Assembly: GCA_017652705.1 (NCBI GenBank)
Contig: JAGCAM010000043.1
Location: 1-41,699 of the forward strand
Direction of reading: 5' to 3'
Origin: Kiritimatiellia bacterium
Lineage (GTDB): Bacteria > Verrucomicrobiota > Kiritimatiellia > RFP12 > UBA1067
DNA: 41,699 nt
Under the pieces are notes generated by a model, which saw only the letters and a list, made by a program, of their open reading frames with translations, made no database searches and was not told where the DNA came from. The position numbers were made by a program, and so were the translations under genes. Shown in pieces: positions 7,704 to 15,517 of this stretch. Numbering within the stretch: position 1 is the first letter of the stretch; every line of letters starts with the position of its first letter.

Positions 7704-8404
7704 AGATGCTCAAAACCTATCTCGTCAACATGGACTGGAACCCGCAGCGGCTCGCCTTCATGAAGGAGCAGCTCGACCGTTTCGGCATTGAATTCGAGAG
7801 GTTTCCCGGAATCGCCGGGGCGAGTTTCAAGGGGGCCGCGCTCAGAAAGGTTTTTTCGCCGGTCCGTTCGCTGATCGCGCTGCGCAAGAAAATGACCGCG
7901 GGGCAGCTCGGCGACACGCTCTCGCATCTTGCCATCTACCACAAGATGATCGACGGCGGCGTGCCCGCGGCGCTGATTTTCGAAGACGACGGCGTGCTGG
8001 CTCCGTTTTTTCCGAAGCAGGTGGAGGAGGTGGAGAAGTTTCTCGACCCCGCAAAGCCGCAGGTTTTTCTCTTCGACGGCTACGGCACCGACATCGACGA
8101 GAGCACCCCGCCCGGCATCCGCCCGGCTAAAAATGCATGGTGCACCGAATGCTACATCTGCACCCTGGCCGCGGCGAAACTGCTTGTGGCGAAAAACGAG
8201 CCGGTGGTGGTTGTCTGCGACAGCTGGAAGCGTTTCCGCCGGTGGTTCGGTCTTGAACTCTACCACGTCGTGCCGCTCGCCGTCACGCAGGCCGACGCCA
8301 GATTCGGCAGCGACATTCCGGTCGAGGAGAAGGTCGGCAGCTGGCTTGTGCGGCAGATTCTCTGGATTATCGACTTCTTTCTCATCAAAATCACCGGCAG
8401 ATGA
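7700..8404 (+). CDS. Glycosyltransferase family 25 protein (LPS type)
   Basis: 234 aa. It matches GT25 (Lex1/LgtB-type) enzymes: an N-terminal 'TYLVNMDWNPQRLAFMKEQL' segment, GQLGDTLSH at 68-76, and 'ALIFEDDGVL' with acidic residues E95-D96-D97. The family transfers galactose or similar sugars to lipooligosaccharide. A hydrophobic C-terminal stretch (LWIIDFFLI, about 219-229) may contact the membrane. It is the middle gene of a three-gene set joined by ATGA overlaps. Donor and acceptor are inferred only in general terms. Confidence 0.82.
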   Translation: MKMLKTYLVNMDWNPQRLAFMKEQLDRFGIEFERFPGIAGASFKGAALRKVFSPVRSLIALRKKMTAGQLGDTLSHLAIYHKMIDGGVPAALIFEDDGVLAPFFPKQVEEVEKFLDPAKPQVFLFDGYGTDIDESTPPGIRPAKNAWCTECYICTLAAAKLLVAKNEPVVVVCDSWKRFRRWFGLELYHVVPLAVTQADARFGSDIPVEEKVGSWLVRQILWIIDFFLIKITGR

Positions 8405-9315
8405 ACATCGACGTTAAAATGCTCGCAGGGCGGCTGGCGGACCGCATGCGGCTCGTGTCTTTCGAACTTACGCCGGTTCATGCGCACTGCGCCTGGCCGG
8501 TTTTCAAGGGGATCGCCGAAGGCACGACGCCGGTTTTCGTGAAACTCACCGAGCGCGACGCCGCCGAACGTTCGCTGGCTTTCCTCGCCGCCGCTTCCGG
8601 CGTCTGCCCCTTTCTGCCGAAGCCGGTCATGAAGGAAGCGCTAGAGTTCGAAGGCCTCGCCGCGATCTGCACGGAGTGGAAGGAGGCCGTGCACGTCAAC
8701 GCCGAAGACATGACCGAGGGGCAGCTCGGGGCGTTCGCCGAGGGCTGCCGTCTGCTGGCGAAGGCGCTGTCGGAATACCGCGGGCGCATCGTGCCGCTGT
8801 CCGACGAAGATTCGCCGGCGCGGCAGTACGACGAATTGCGCTGCTATTCGCTGCGGCATCCAATCGCCGGCCGCCTCATACGGCCGCTCCTGGAAATTCC
8901 CGAACGGGAGCGTTCCTACGGCGGCCGCCGGCTGACCGCGGTGCACGGCGATCTGCAGCCCAGAAACTACGGGTTCGACGGCGACCGTTTCGCGGCGGTT
9001 TTCGACACCGATGACATAACCGAAGGCATCGCCTGCGAAGACCCCGCCTACGCGTTCACGGAGCGCGTCCGCCGGGCGGAACTTTCGGCGCAGTCGCGGC
9101 GGCGGCTCGCCGACATGTTCTGCCGCATGGCGGAAATGTCCCCCTGGCCGAAGGAAGACTGGATTTTCGCTTTAAACCGCGCGCGTCTCAGAATCGCCGC
9201 GCGCCGGCTCGCCAGGCATCCGGACGCCGCGTTCGTCGCTTTCGACATCCGCCGCCGCGACGCACCGCTACGAAATTTCTCCGACTGCGTGCGCAGGCGG
9301 TTTTTTTTGGTATAA
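8401..9315 (+). CDS. APH-type kinase, probable surface-glycan kinase
   Basis: 304 aa. Protein-kinase-like fold of the aminoglycoside/choline/sugar kinase group. A likely ATP-binding lysine is in FVKLTER (K48). The catalytic loop is HGDLQPRN (182-189), followed by the metal-binding segment FDTDD (201-205). Its position after two LPS-type glycosyltransferases suggests it phosphorylates a core sugar or a precursor rather than an antibiotic; that is inference. The start overlaps GT25 by ATGA. The 3' end is unusual: the last codons run through a terminator-like hairpin with T8, and the TAA stop (9313-9315) lies inside the TATAAT of the tkt promoter. Confidence 0.7.
   Translation: MNIDVKMLAGRLADRMRLVSFELTPVHAHCAWPVFKGIAEGTTPVFVKLTERDAAERSLAFLAAASGVCPFLPKPVMKEALEFEGLAAICTEWKEAVHVNAEDMTEGQLGAFAEGCRLLAKALSEYRGRIVPLSDEDSPARQYDELRCYSLRHPIAGRLIRPLLEIPERERSYGGRRLTAVHGDLQPRNYGFDGDRFAAVFDTDDITEGIACEDPAYAFTERVRRAELSAQSRRRLADMFCRMAEMSPWPKEDWIFALNRARLRIAARRLARHPDAAFVAFDIRRRDAPLRNFSDCVRRRFFLV
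9281..9308 (+). terminator. Intrinsic terminator within the 3' end of the kinase gene
   Basis: The stem is CCG-A-CTGC (9281-9288) with GCAG-G-CGG (9293-9300), seven pairs around one A-G mismatch. The loop is GTGC and T8 follows (9301-9308). It sits within the kinase coding sequence and abuts the tkt -10 element. Confidence 0.6.
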
Positions 9316-9316
9316 T
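9308..9316 (+). promoter_or_regulatory. Extended -10 promoter of tkt
   Basis: TGG-TATAAT; hexamer 9311-9316, directly after the T8 run. No clear -35. The start near 9323 gives a leader of about 26 nt with a strong GGGAGG site (9340-9345) ahead of ATG 9349, so this transcript is leadered. Confidence 0.75.
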
Positions 9317-9348
9317 AAAAGGAAAATCTTTTTGCAACGGGAGGTACG

Positions 9349-11301
9349 ATGAAGATCACCGATGAGCAGCTGAGACTGGCGGCGGACACCATACGCTGTC
9401 TCTGCGCCGACACTGTCGAAAAGGCCAAATCCGGTCATCCCGGCGCGGCGATGGGCATGGCCGATCTCGCCGCGACGCTTTGGCTGAAGCATTTCGCCTT
9501 CGATCCGGCCGACGTCACGTGGGGCAACCGCGACCGGCTGGTGTTTTCCGGCGGGCACGCTTCGGCGCTCGTGTACGCCCTCGCCCATCTTTCGGGCACG
9601 GGCGGTCTTTCGATCGAAGAGCTGAAGAACTTCCGCCAGTTCGGCAGCCGCTGCGCCGGGCACCCCGAGCGCGGGCTGACGCCCGGCGTGGAGGTCACGA
9701 CCGGGCCTCTCGGTCAGGGGTTGGCGATGGGCGTCGGTCTCGCGCTCGGCGCGAAGATGAAGAACCGTACGAACCGCACGTGGGTGTTCTGCGGCGACGG
9801 CGACATGGAAGAAGGCGTCAGCCACGAGGCGGCGTCGTTCGCCGGGGCGATGCGCGTCGGCGGTCTCGTGGTGATTTACGATTTCAACGGCATCCAGATC
9901 GAAGGCGCCGTCACCGACACCAACCGCGACGACGCCAAGGCGCGTTTCCTCGCGTACGGCTGGAAGGTTCTCGAAACCGACGGTCACGACTTCGCCGGAA
10001 TGGAAAAGGCGCTGCGCAAGGCCGAGAAAATCGCCGACGCGCCGGTTCTCCTCATCGCGAAGACGGTGATCGGCAAGGGTGCGCCGTCCAAAGCCGGCAC
10101 CAGCGAATGCCACGGCGCGCCGCTCGGCGCCGAGGAAGTCGCCGCCACCAAGCGGGCGCTCGGCTTCGACCCCGAAAAAAGCTTTTACGTCCCGCAGGAG
10201 GTGTACGACCTCTTCTCCGCGCGCGCGGCGTTCTGCCACCGCCGGCGCAACAAAGACGTCAAGGCCGAGAAGTCCCTCGCCAGAACGGAGACGCCGCCGG
10301 AGCCTGTCACCAGAGAGCGGCTCATGGCCGCCCTGCCGAAGTTCGACCCCGAAAAGCCCGTCGCCACGCGTTCTGCGAACGGCACGGTCATGAACGCGCT
10401 CGCCGACGTGTTCGTCGATCTCGTCGGCGGCTCCGCCGATCTCGAGGGCTCCAACAAAACCGGGCTCAAAAAACACGGCTGGATCGCCCCCGGCGATTTC
10501 TCCGGACGCAACTTCCACTGGGGCGTGCGCGAACTCGCGATGTCGGCGATGGTCAACGGCCTTACCGCCTACGGGAACATGCGCGCTTTCGGCGCGACGT
10601 TTTTCGTGTTTTCCGACTACTGCCGGCCGGCGATACGGCTCGCGGCGATCATGGGGCTGCCGTCGATTTTCGTATTCTCGCACGACAGTTTCTACGTCGG
10701 CGAAGACGGCCCCACGCATCAGCCGGTCGAACAGCTTGCGGCCTTGCGGACAATCCCCAACGTTACGACGTTCCGTCCGGCGGACGCGAACGAAACCGGC
10801 TACGCCTGGGTGGAAATGCTGATGAACGTCTCCGGGCCGAGCTGCATCATGACGACGCGGCAGAATCTGCCGGTGCTGGAAGGCACGTCCGCCGAAGGCG
10901 TGGCGAAAGGCGCCTACTCCATCTGGCAGGCCGGCGAACAGAACGGCGAAACCCTGCTTTTCATCGCGACCGGCAGCGAGGTCGCCCTCGCGATCGGCGC
11001 GGCGAAACGCATTTGGGAGGAATCCCGGCACGCGGTGCGCGTGGTTTCCATGCCTTCGATGGAGCGGTTCCTGGCGCAGAAATGCACGTACCGCGAATAT
11101 GTCGTGCCGGAACGGATGACCAGGCGGGTGATCGTCGAGGCTGGTTCTCGGTTCGGCTGGGACCGTTTCCGCCTCGATTTCAAGACCACGAGATTCATCA
11201 CGCGCGACGATTTCGGCGCGTCCGGCCCGTGCAAGGTTCTGGAACGCGAGTTCGGCTTCACCGTCGACAACGTTCTGGCCGCCGCCAGAGAACTGATATG
11301 A
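9349..11301 (+). CDS. tkt: Transketolase
   Basis: 650 aa, full length for the family. A thiamine-diphosphate enzyme that moves two-carbon ketol units in the non-oxidative pentose phosphate pathway. It has the N-terminal KSGHPGAAMGMADL motif, the TTGPLGQG segment, the ThDP/metal motif GDGDMEEG (149-156), the central pyrimidine-binding domain with 'VRELAMSAMVNGL' and 'FSDYCRPAIRLAAIM', HDSFYVGEDGPTHQPVEQ, and the C-terminal domain. GGGAGG (9340-9345) supports ATG 9349. The stop overlaps the next start (ATGA), so a secreted HAD phosphatase is translationally coupled to it. Confidence 0.97.
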   Translation: MKITDEQLRLAADTIRCLCADTVEKAKSGHPGAAMGMADLAATLWLKHFAFDPADVTWGNRDRLVFSGGHASALVYALAHLSGTGGLSIEELKNFRQFGSRCAGHPERGLTPGVEVTTGPLGQGLAMGVGLALGAKMKNRTNRTWVFCGDGDMEEGVSHEAASFAGAMRVGGLVVIYDFNGIQIEGAVTDTNRDDAKARFLAYGWKVLETDGHDFAGMEKALRKAEKIADAPVLLIAKTVIGKGAPSKAGTSECHGAPLGAEEVAATKRALGFDPEKSFYVPQEVYDLFSARAAFCHRRRNKDVKAEKSLARTETPPEPVTRERLMAALPKFDPEKPVATRSANGTVMNALADVFVDLVGGSADLEGSNKTGLKKHGWIAPGDFSGRNFHWGVRELAMSAMVNGLTAYGNMRAFGATFFVFSDYCRPAIRLAAIMGLPSIFVFSHDSFYVGEDGPTHQPVEQLAALRTIPNVTTFRPADANETGYAWVEMLMNVSGPSCIMTTRQNLPVLEGTSAEGVAKGAYSIWQAGEQNGETLLFIATGSEVALAIGAAKRIWEESRHAVRVVSMPSMERFLAQKCTYREYVVPERMTRRVIVEAGSRFGWDRFRLDFKTTRFITRDDFGASGPCKVLEREFGFTVDNVLAAARELI

Positions 11302-12167
11302 AAAAGACTCTGCTTGCGATTTTCGCCGCCGCGCTGTGCTCCGCGGCGGCCGTGGCCGACAACGCCGACGTCGTGACGGCCAGAATTCTGGCCAATGTCG
11401 CCAAATTGAAGGCGGCCGATCCCGAAGCGGTGCCGATGGCGTTCTGGGACTTCGACGGCACGATTATCAAAGGCGACGTTTCGGACGGGCTGGTGGAAAA
11501 CGGCCGCGTCGCCTTCAAGGGGCTCGTGCAGCGCACCATCGAGAGCGGTTTGTCGCCAGTCTACGCCTCCGTCGGCGGGTGGGACCGCTTCCGGGCCGAC
11601 TACGCGCGTTTCCGCGAAATCGGCTGCTGGCTGGCGTGGCCGTACCTCGCCCAGATATACGCCGGGGCGGTTTCGGCCGACATCGACGGCTTCTGCAGGC
11701 GGGAATACACCGCCGTCTACCGCAAGTGGTATTTCGCCTTCTCGGTGAAGGTGATGAAGTCGCTCGCGGCGGCGGGCGTCGAGAACTGCATTATTTCCGG
11801 CAGTCCGGAAGCGTATGTGCGCAACGCGGCGGACACGGTCGGTGTGCCGCGCTGCCGCATCCGCGGCATCAGGGTGGCGGAACCGGGCGGCCGTTTCACC
11901 ACCCGGCTCTTGTATCCGATGCCGTTCGAGGAAGGCAAGATAGAGAATCTCCGCGAGATTGTAGCGGCCCGGCCCCACGGCGTGGCGATCGCCGGGTTCG
12001 GCAACAGCTACCGCAACGACGCCCCGTTCATGCGCTACATCGTCGCGCAGCCTTCGCTGCCGGGCGGAGCGAAGGGCACCGCCGTGATGATCAACGGCGC
12101 CAACCCGGTCCCCGGCTACGCGGAACATTTCATCTGCATCGAAGAGACCCGCGTGGTCGGCGAATAG
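11298..12167 (+). CDS. Exported HAD-superfamily phosphatase
   Basis: 289 aa. Signal peptide MKKTLLAIFAAALCSAAAVA with a predicted cut after residue 20, so the enzyme should be periplasmic. Motif I is FWDFDGTI (Asp51 nucleophile, Asp53), motif II is the IISGSPE segment, and GFGNSYRNDAPF is motif IV. The pattern fits the SerB-like HAD group (PF12710), which includes periplasmic phosphorylcholine phosphatases. Substrate unknown. It overlaps tkt by ATGA, and a strong GC hairpin follows. Coupling to a cytosolic sugar-phosphate enzyme has no obvious metabolic reason. Confidence 0.75.
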   Translation: MKKTLLAIFAAALCSAAAVADNADVVTARILANVAKLKAADPEAVPMAFWDFDGTIIKGDVSDGLVENGRVAFKGLVQRTIESGLSPVYASVGGWDRFRADYARFREIGCWLAWPYLAQIYAGAVSADIDGFCRREYTAVYRKWYFAFSVKVMKSLAAAGVENCIISGSPEAYVRNAADTVGVPRCRIRGIRVAEPGGRFTTRLLYPMPFEEGKIENLREIVAARPHGVAIAGFGNSYRNDAPFMRYIVAQPSLPGGAKGTAVMINGANPVPGYAEHFICIEETRVVGE

Positions 12168-12187
12168 CGTCCGCTTCCGAACCCGAA

Positions 12188-12231
12188 CGGGCATTCCCTG
12201 CGGGGATGCGTCCTTCATCCCCGCATGCCCG
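12188..12231 (+). other. GC-rich hairpin in the intergenic region (possible terminator)
   Basis: A perfect 10-bp inner stem (12199-12208 with 12216-12225) with loop CGTCCTT. An outer 6-bp stem (12188-12193 with 12226-12231) is separated by a 5-nt bulge. No T-run follows. It lies 20 nt after the HAD gene and 27 nt before the -35 of the beta-galactosidase promoter. It could be an mRNA-stabilising end, a Rho-type stop or an operator. Confidence 0.55.
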
Positions 12232-12257
12232 CAGTCGCTGCGCTGGTGCCCTGGGCA

Positions 12258-12286
12258 TTGATAGAACGGCGGCGGTTTGATATACT
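12258..12286 (+). promoter_or_regulatory. Promoter of GH2 beta-galactosidase gene
   Basis: TTGATA (12258-12263), 17-bp spacer, extended -10 TGA-TATACT (hexamer 12281-12286). The predicted leader of about 29 nt holds GAAAGG (12306-12311) ahead of ATG 12322. Confidence 0.78.
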
Positions 12287-12321
12287 TGTCCAAATCCTAA
12301 AACCAGAAAGGTCAGTGCAAG

Positions 12322-15300
12322 ATGAGAGTTACAACGTTGATTCTGACGGCGGCGGCGGCGGCCGCCGGCTTTGCGGCGGATAATGCGGTCGTCCCGGAAT
12401 GGGAAAATCTCGCCGTCAATTCCGTCAACAGGCTTCCCGCGCGCACCTACTCGATGCCCCTCGCCGACGAAAAAGCCGCGCTCACCGACGCGATCGAGCC
12501 TTCGACCCCCTACAAGCTTTCGCTCAACGGCGAATGGAAGATTTCCTGGGCGGGCAACCCCGATCTGCGCGTGAAAGACTTCTGGAAAGCCGGGTTTGAC
12601 GATTCCGCCTGGTTCAAAATCGACGTTCCGAGCTGTGTGGAGATGCGGGGGTTCGGCTCGCCCGGTTACGTCAACGTGCGTTATCCGCACGCCAACAAGT
12701 GGCCCAGAATCCTCGACCGCGAAACCGAGAAGGCGGACTACAACCCGGTGTCGAGCTACCGGCGGTCGTTCAAGGTGCCGGCGGAATGGAAGGACCGCGA
12801 CGTGATACTGCGCTTCGACGGCGTGTATTCGGCGTACTACGTCTGGGTGAACGGGCAGTTCGCCGGTTACGCCGAAGACTCCAAGCTGCCGTCCGAATTC
12901 GACATCACGAAATTCCTGACCGAAGGCGAGAACCAGCTCGCGGTGGAGGTCTACCGTTGGTGCGACGGCAGCTACATCGAGGATCAGGACATGTTCAGGT
13001 ACTCCGGCATTTACCGCGACGTGACGCTCTGGGCGAAGCCGCGGGACGGCATCTGGGATTTCAAGGTCAACACGTGGAACGACGGACGCATTGAAGTGAA
13101 GGGTATCGACGGCGAATGGACGGGAGCGCTTTACGACGCCGACTTCCTGAAGGTGGCGGAGCTTTCTTCTTCTGCAGCGCAGCCGGTGGTGCTGAAGACG
13201 CTCAACCTCTGGTCGGCCGAAAAGCCGTATCTGTACACGCTGGTGCTGAAGAAGGGGGCGGACATCCGGGCGAAGCGCGTCGGTTTCAAGACGCAGACCC
13301 TGGCCGGCAACGTTTTTCTCGTGAACGGCATGAAGGTCAAGTTCAAAGGCGTCAACCGCCACGAGTGCAGCGCCGACAATGGCAGGTCGGTGTCGCTCGA
13401 GGAGATGACCGAGGACGTGAAATTGATGAAGCGCTACAACATCAACACGGTGCGCACGTGCCATTATCCGGATCATCACCTGTGGTACGATCTGTGCGAC
13501 CGTTACGGCATATACGTGGTGGCGGAGGCGAACATCGAGGCTCACGAGCCCGGTTATGGCGACAAAGGTCTCGGAAGGTTCCCCGAATGGAGCCATTCAA
13601 TCGTGGAGCGGAACGAGCGCAACGTCGTTTTTCACCGCAACAACCCGTGCGTGACGATGTGGTCGATGGGCAACGAGACCGGGCACGGAGTTTGCTTCAC
13701 CCAGGCGATAGCGGCCGTGAAAGCGGCCGATCCGACGCGGCCGGTGCACTGGGAGCGCGGCAACGAGGCGGCCGACGTCGATTCCTCCATGTATCCGACG
13801 GTTGAGTGGCTGGACCGGCGCGGCAGGCTCGGCGACGTCGCCGCCGGCTCGGCCGGGGCCGGTGATCTGGCGATGCCCGGGCAGACGGCGGGCAAGGTGT
13901 TTTTCCTGTGCGAATACGCGCACGCGATGGGTAACGCGATCGGGAATTTTCATGAATACTGGGACGTGTTCTACAAATACGACTCGCTCGCCGGCGGGTG
14001 CATCTGGGACTGGGTCGACCAGGCGGTCTGGAAGTACACTGACAGGGTGGATCCGAAGACCGGGGCTCGAGAGAGGTATCTCGCCTACGGCGGCGATTTC
14101 GACGAGACGCCGAACGACGGCCCGTTCTGCTGCAACGGGGTGGTCGGCCCGCTGCGCGAGGTGACGGCGAAGCTGGTCGAAGTCGGCCACGTGTACCGCA
14201 ATCTCGTGGTGACGCGGTCAGAGCTTGAAGGCGACAACGGCTACGCCGTCGTGTTCGATCTCGTCAACCGCCACTGCTTCACCCGCGCCGACGAATTCCT
14301 CGGCGTGTGGCAGGTCCGCGAGAACGGGGTGGTCACGAAGGGCGGTGCGTTCGAGACTCCGGCGCTCGAGCCGCTTTCGCGCTGCCGGTTCACCGTGCCG
14401 GGGCTGGCCGAAGCGCTTGCGCAGTCCGCGGCGGGCGCCGAACTTTTCGTCGACATCGAGTTCCGCACGAAGACGGGGACGGTTTGGGCCGACAAGGGGT
14501 GGACGGTTTCGAGAAACCAGATCGCGGTGTCCGGCCCGTGGAAATTCAACGGCGGAGTCGAGGCGGCGCGGCCGCAGTTCGAGGCCGGGGAGAAGACGCT
14601 GACGGTCAGGGCCGGCGGTACGCGGGCGGTGTTCTGCCGCGACACCGGCACGCTTTCGGAGCTGGAGATGAACGGCGTGATGGTGCTGAAAGACCCGGCG
14701 CCCGGGATCGCGGCGGGGCCACAGTTCACGTGCATTCGTGCGTTCACCGACAACGACTGCTGGATGCGCGAGGGTAAATACTGGGCGATGCCGGGCAGGG
14801 TCGGGTTTTTCTCCACCGGGCTCAGCCAGCTGCGCCACCACGCCAGGCCGATTGTGGTCGACGGCGATTCGGTCAAAGTCACGACCGAGGTGACGGGTTC
14901 GAAGTCGGGCGGCTTCACGCACGAGGCGGTGTGGACGTTTTCCGCGGACGGCGCGGTGTCGGTGGCGAACTCGGTTACGCCGCACGGCACGATGCCGCCG
15001 GCGCTGCCGCGCATGGGGCTTTCCCTGAAGCTCGACAAGTCGCTGGAGACGATGCGGTATTACGGGCGCGGGCCGAGGGAGAATTACATCGACCGTCTTA
15101 CGGGGTCGTTTCTTGGCGTATGGAAGTCGACGGTGACCGAGCAGTACGAAGCGTACGTGCGGCCACAGGACAACGGGTACAAGTGCGACGTGCGCTGGGT
15201 GGAGTTCACCGACGCGAAAGGCGCCGGGGTGAGGTTCTCGGCTTCGGAGCCGTTGTTCGTGCAGGCGTTGCACTACGGAGTGGAGGATCTGGAATTCGCC

Positions 15301-15483
15301 CGCCACCGCAACGGGCAGAAGAGATACTGTGCGCAGCCGGTGAAGCGCGGGGAAGTCTGTCTCAATCTCGACGTTCGCCAGCTCGGTCTCGGCGGGGCGA
15401 GCTGCGGTCCGGCGCCCATGAAGAAGTACATTTTCCCGATCGAACCCGTGAAGTGGGCGTTGAAAATCGAAGCGGTGAAGTAA
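12322..15483 (+). CDS. lacZ: Secreted GH2 beta-galactosidase (LacZ type)
   Basis: 1053 aa. Signal peptide about residues 1-19 (ends GFAADN), so it acts in the periplasm or outside. It has the five-domain LacZ layout: a jelly-roll sugar-binding domain (about 60-230, with 'SSYRRSFKVP' and 'WVNGQFAGYAEDSKLPSEFD'), an Ig-like domain, the TIM barrel (about 340-640), and the C-terminal LacZ small-chain domain (about 760-1050, with 'MRYYGRGPRENYIDR'). The acid/base is E452 in WSMGNETGHG and the nucleophile is E531 in CEYAHAMGN. The family releases terminal beta-galactose. An exported enzyme suits degradation of host or plant glycans. It is monocistronic with its own promoter. Confidence 0.93.
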   Translation: MRVTTLILTAAAAAAGFAADNAVVPEWENLAVNSVNRLPARTYSMPLADEKAALTDAIEPSTPYKLSLNGEWKISWAGNPDLRVKDFWKAGFDDSAWFKIDVPSCVEMRGFGSPGYVNVRYPHANKWPRILDRETEKADYNPVSSYRRSFKVPAEWKDRDVILRFDGVYSAYYVWVNGQFAGYAEDSKLPSEFDITKFLTEGENQLAVEVYRWCDGSYIEDQDMFRYSGIYRDVTLWAKPRDGIWDFKVNTWNDGRIEVKGIDGEWTGALYDADFLKVAELSSSAAQPVVLKTLNLWSAEKPYLYTLVLKKGADIRAKRVGFKTQTLAGNVFLVNGMKVKFKGVNRHECSADNGRSVSLEEMTEDVKLMKRYNINTVRTCHYPDHHLWYDLCDRYGIYVVAEANIEAHEPGYGDKGLGRFPEWSHSIVERNERNVVFHRNNPCVTMWSMGNETGHGVCFTQAIAAVKAADPTRPVHWERGNEAADVDSSMYPTVEWLDRRGRLGDVAAGSAGAGDLAMPGQTAGKVFFLCEYAHAMGNAIGNFHEYWDVFYKYDSLAGGCIWDWVDQAVWKYTDRVDPKTGARERYLAYGGDFDETPNDGPFCCNGVVGPLREVTAKLVEVGHVYRNLVVTRSELEGDNGYAVVFDLVNRHCFTRADEFLGVWQVRENGVVTKGGAFETPALEPLSRCRFTVPGLAEALAQSAAGAELFVDIEFRTKTGTVWADKGWTVSRNQIAVSGPWKFNGGVEAARPQFEAGEKTLTVRAGGTRAVFCRDTGTLSELEMNGVMVLKDPAPGIAAGPQFTCIRAFTDNDCWMREGKYWAMPGRVGFFSTGLSQLRHHARPIVVDGDSVKVTTEVTGSKSGGFTHEAVWTFSADGAVSVANSVTPHGTMPPALPRMGLSLKLDKSLETMRYYGRGPRENYIDRLTGSFLGVWKSTVTEQYEAYVRPQDNGYKCDVRWVEFTDAKGAGVRFSASEPLFVQALHYGVEDLEFARHRNGQKRYCAQPVKRGEVCLNLDVRQLGLGGASCGPAPMKKYIFPIEPVKWALKIEAVK

Positions 15484-15502
15484 GACGGGCCGGTGCCGTT
15501 TT

Positions 15503-15511
15503 TGGTATAAT
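15503..15511 (+). promoter_or_regulatory. Extended -10 promoter, leaderless tyrS operon
   Basis: TGG-TATAAT preceded by a T run; hexamer 15506-15511. The start codon at 15518 is 7 nt after the hexamer, where transcription itself would be expected to begin. No Shine-Dalgarno sequence and no clear -35. A weak hairpin (ACGG 15485-15488 with CCGT 15496-15499) plus T5 lies just upstream. Confidence 0.78.
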
Positions 15512-15517
15512 ACCGGT

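Noticed and set aside
9480-12167. 895-codon frame across tkt and the HAD gene as one protein
   Set aside because: The first part is out-of-frame shadow of tkt. The real gene begins at ATG 11298 with a signal peptide and an ATGA overlap.
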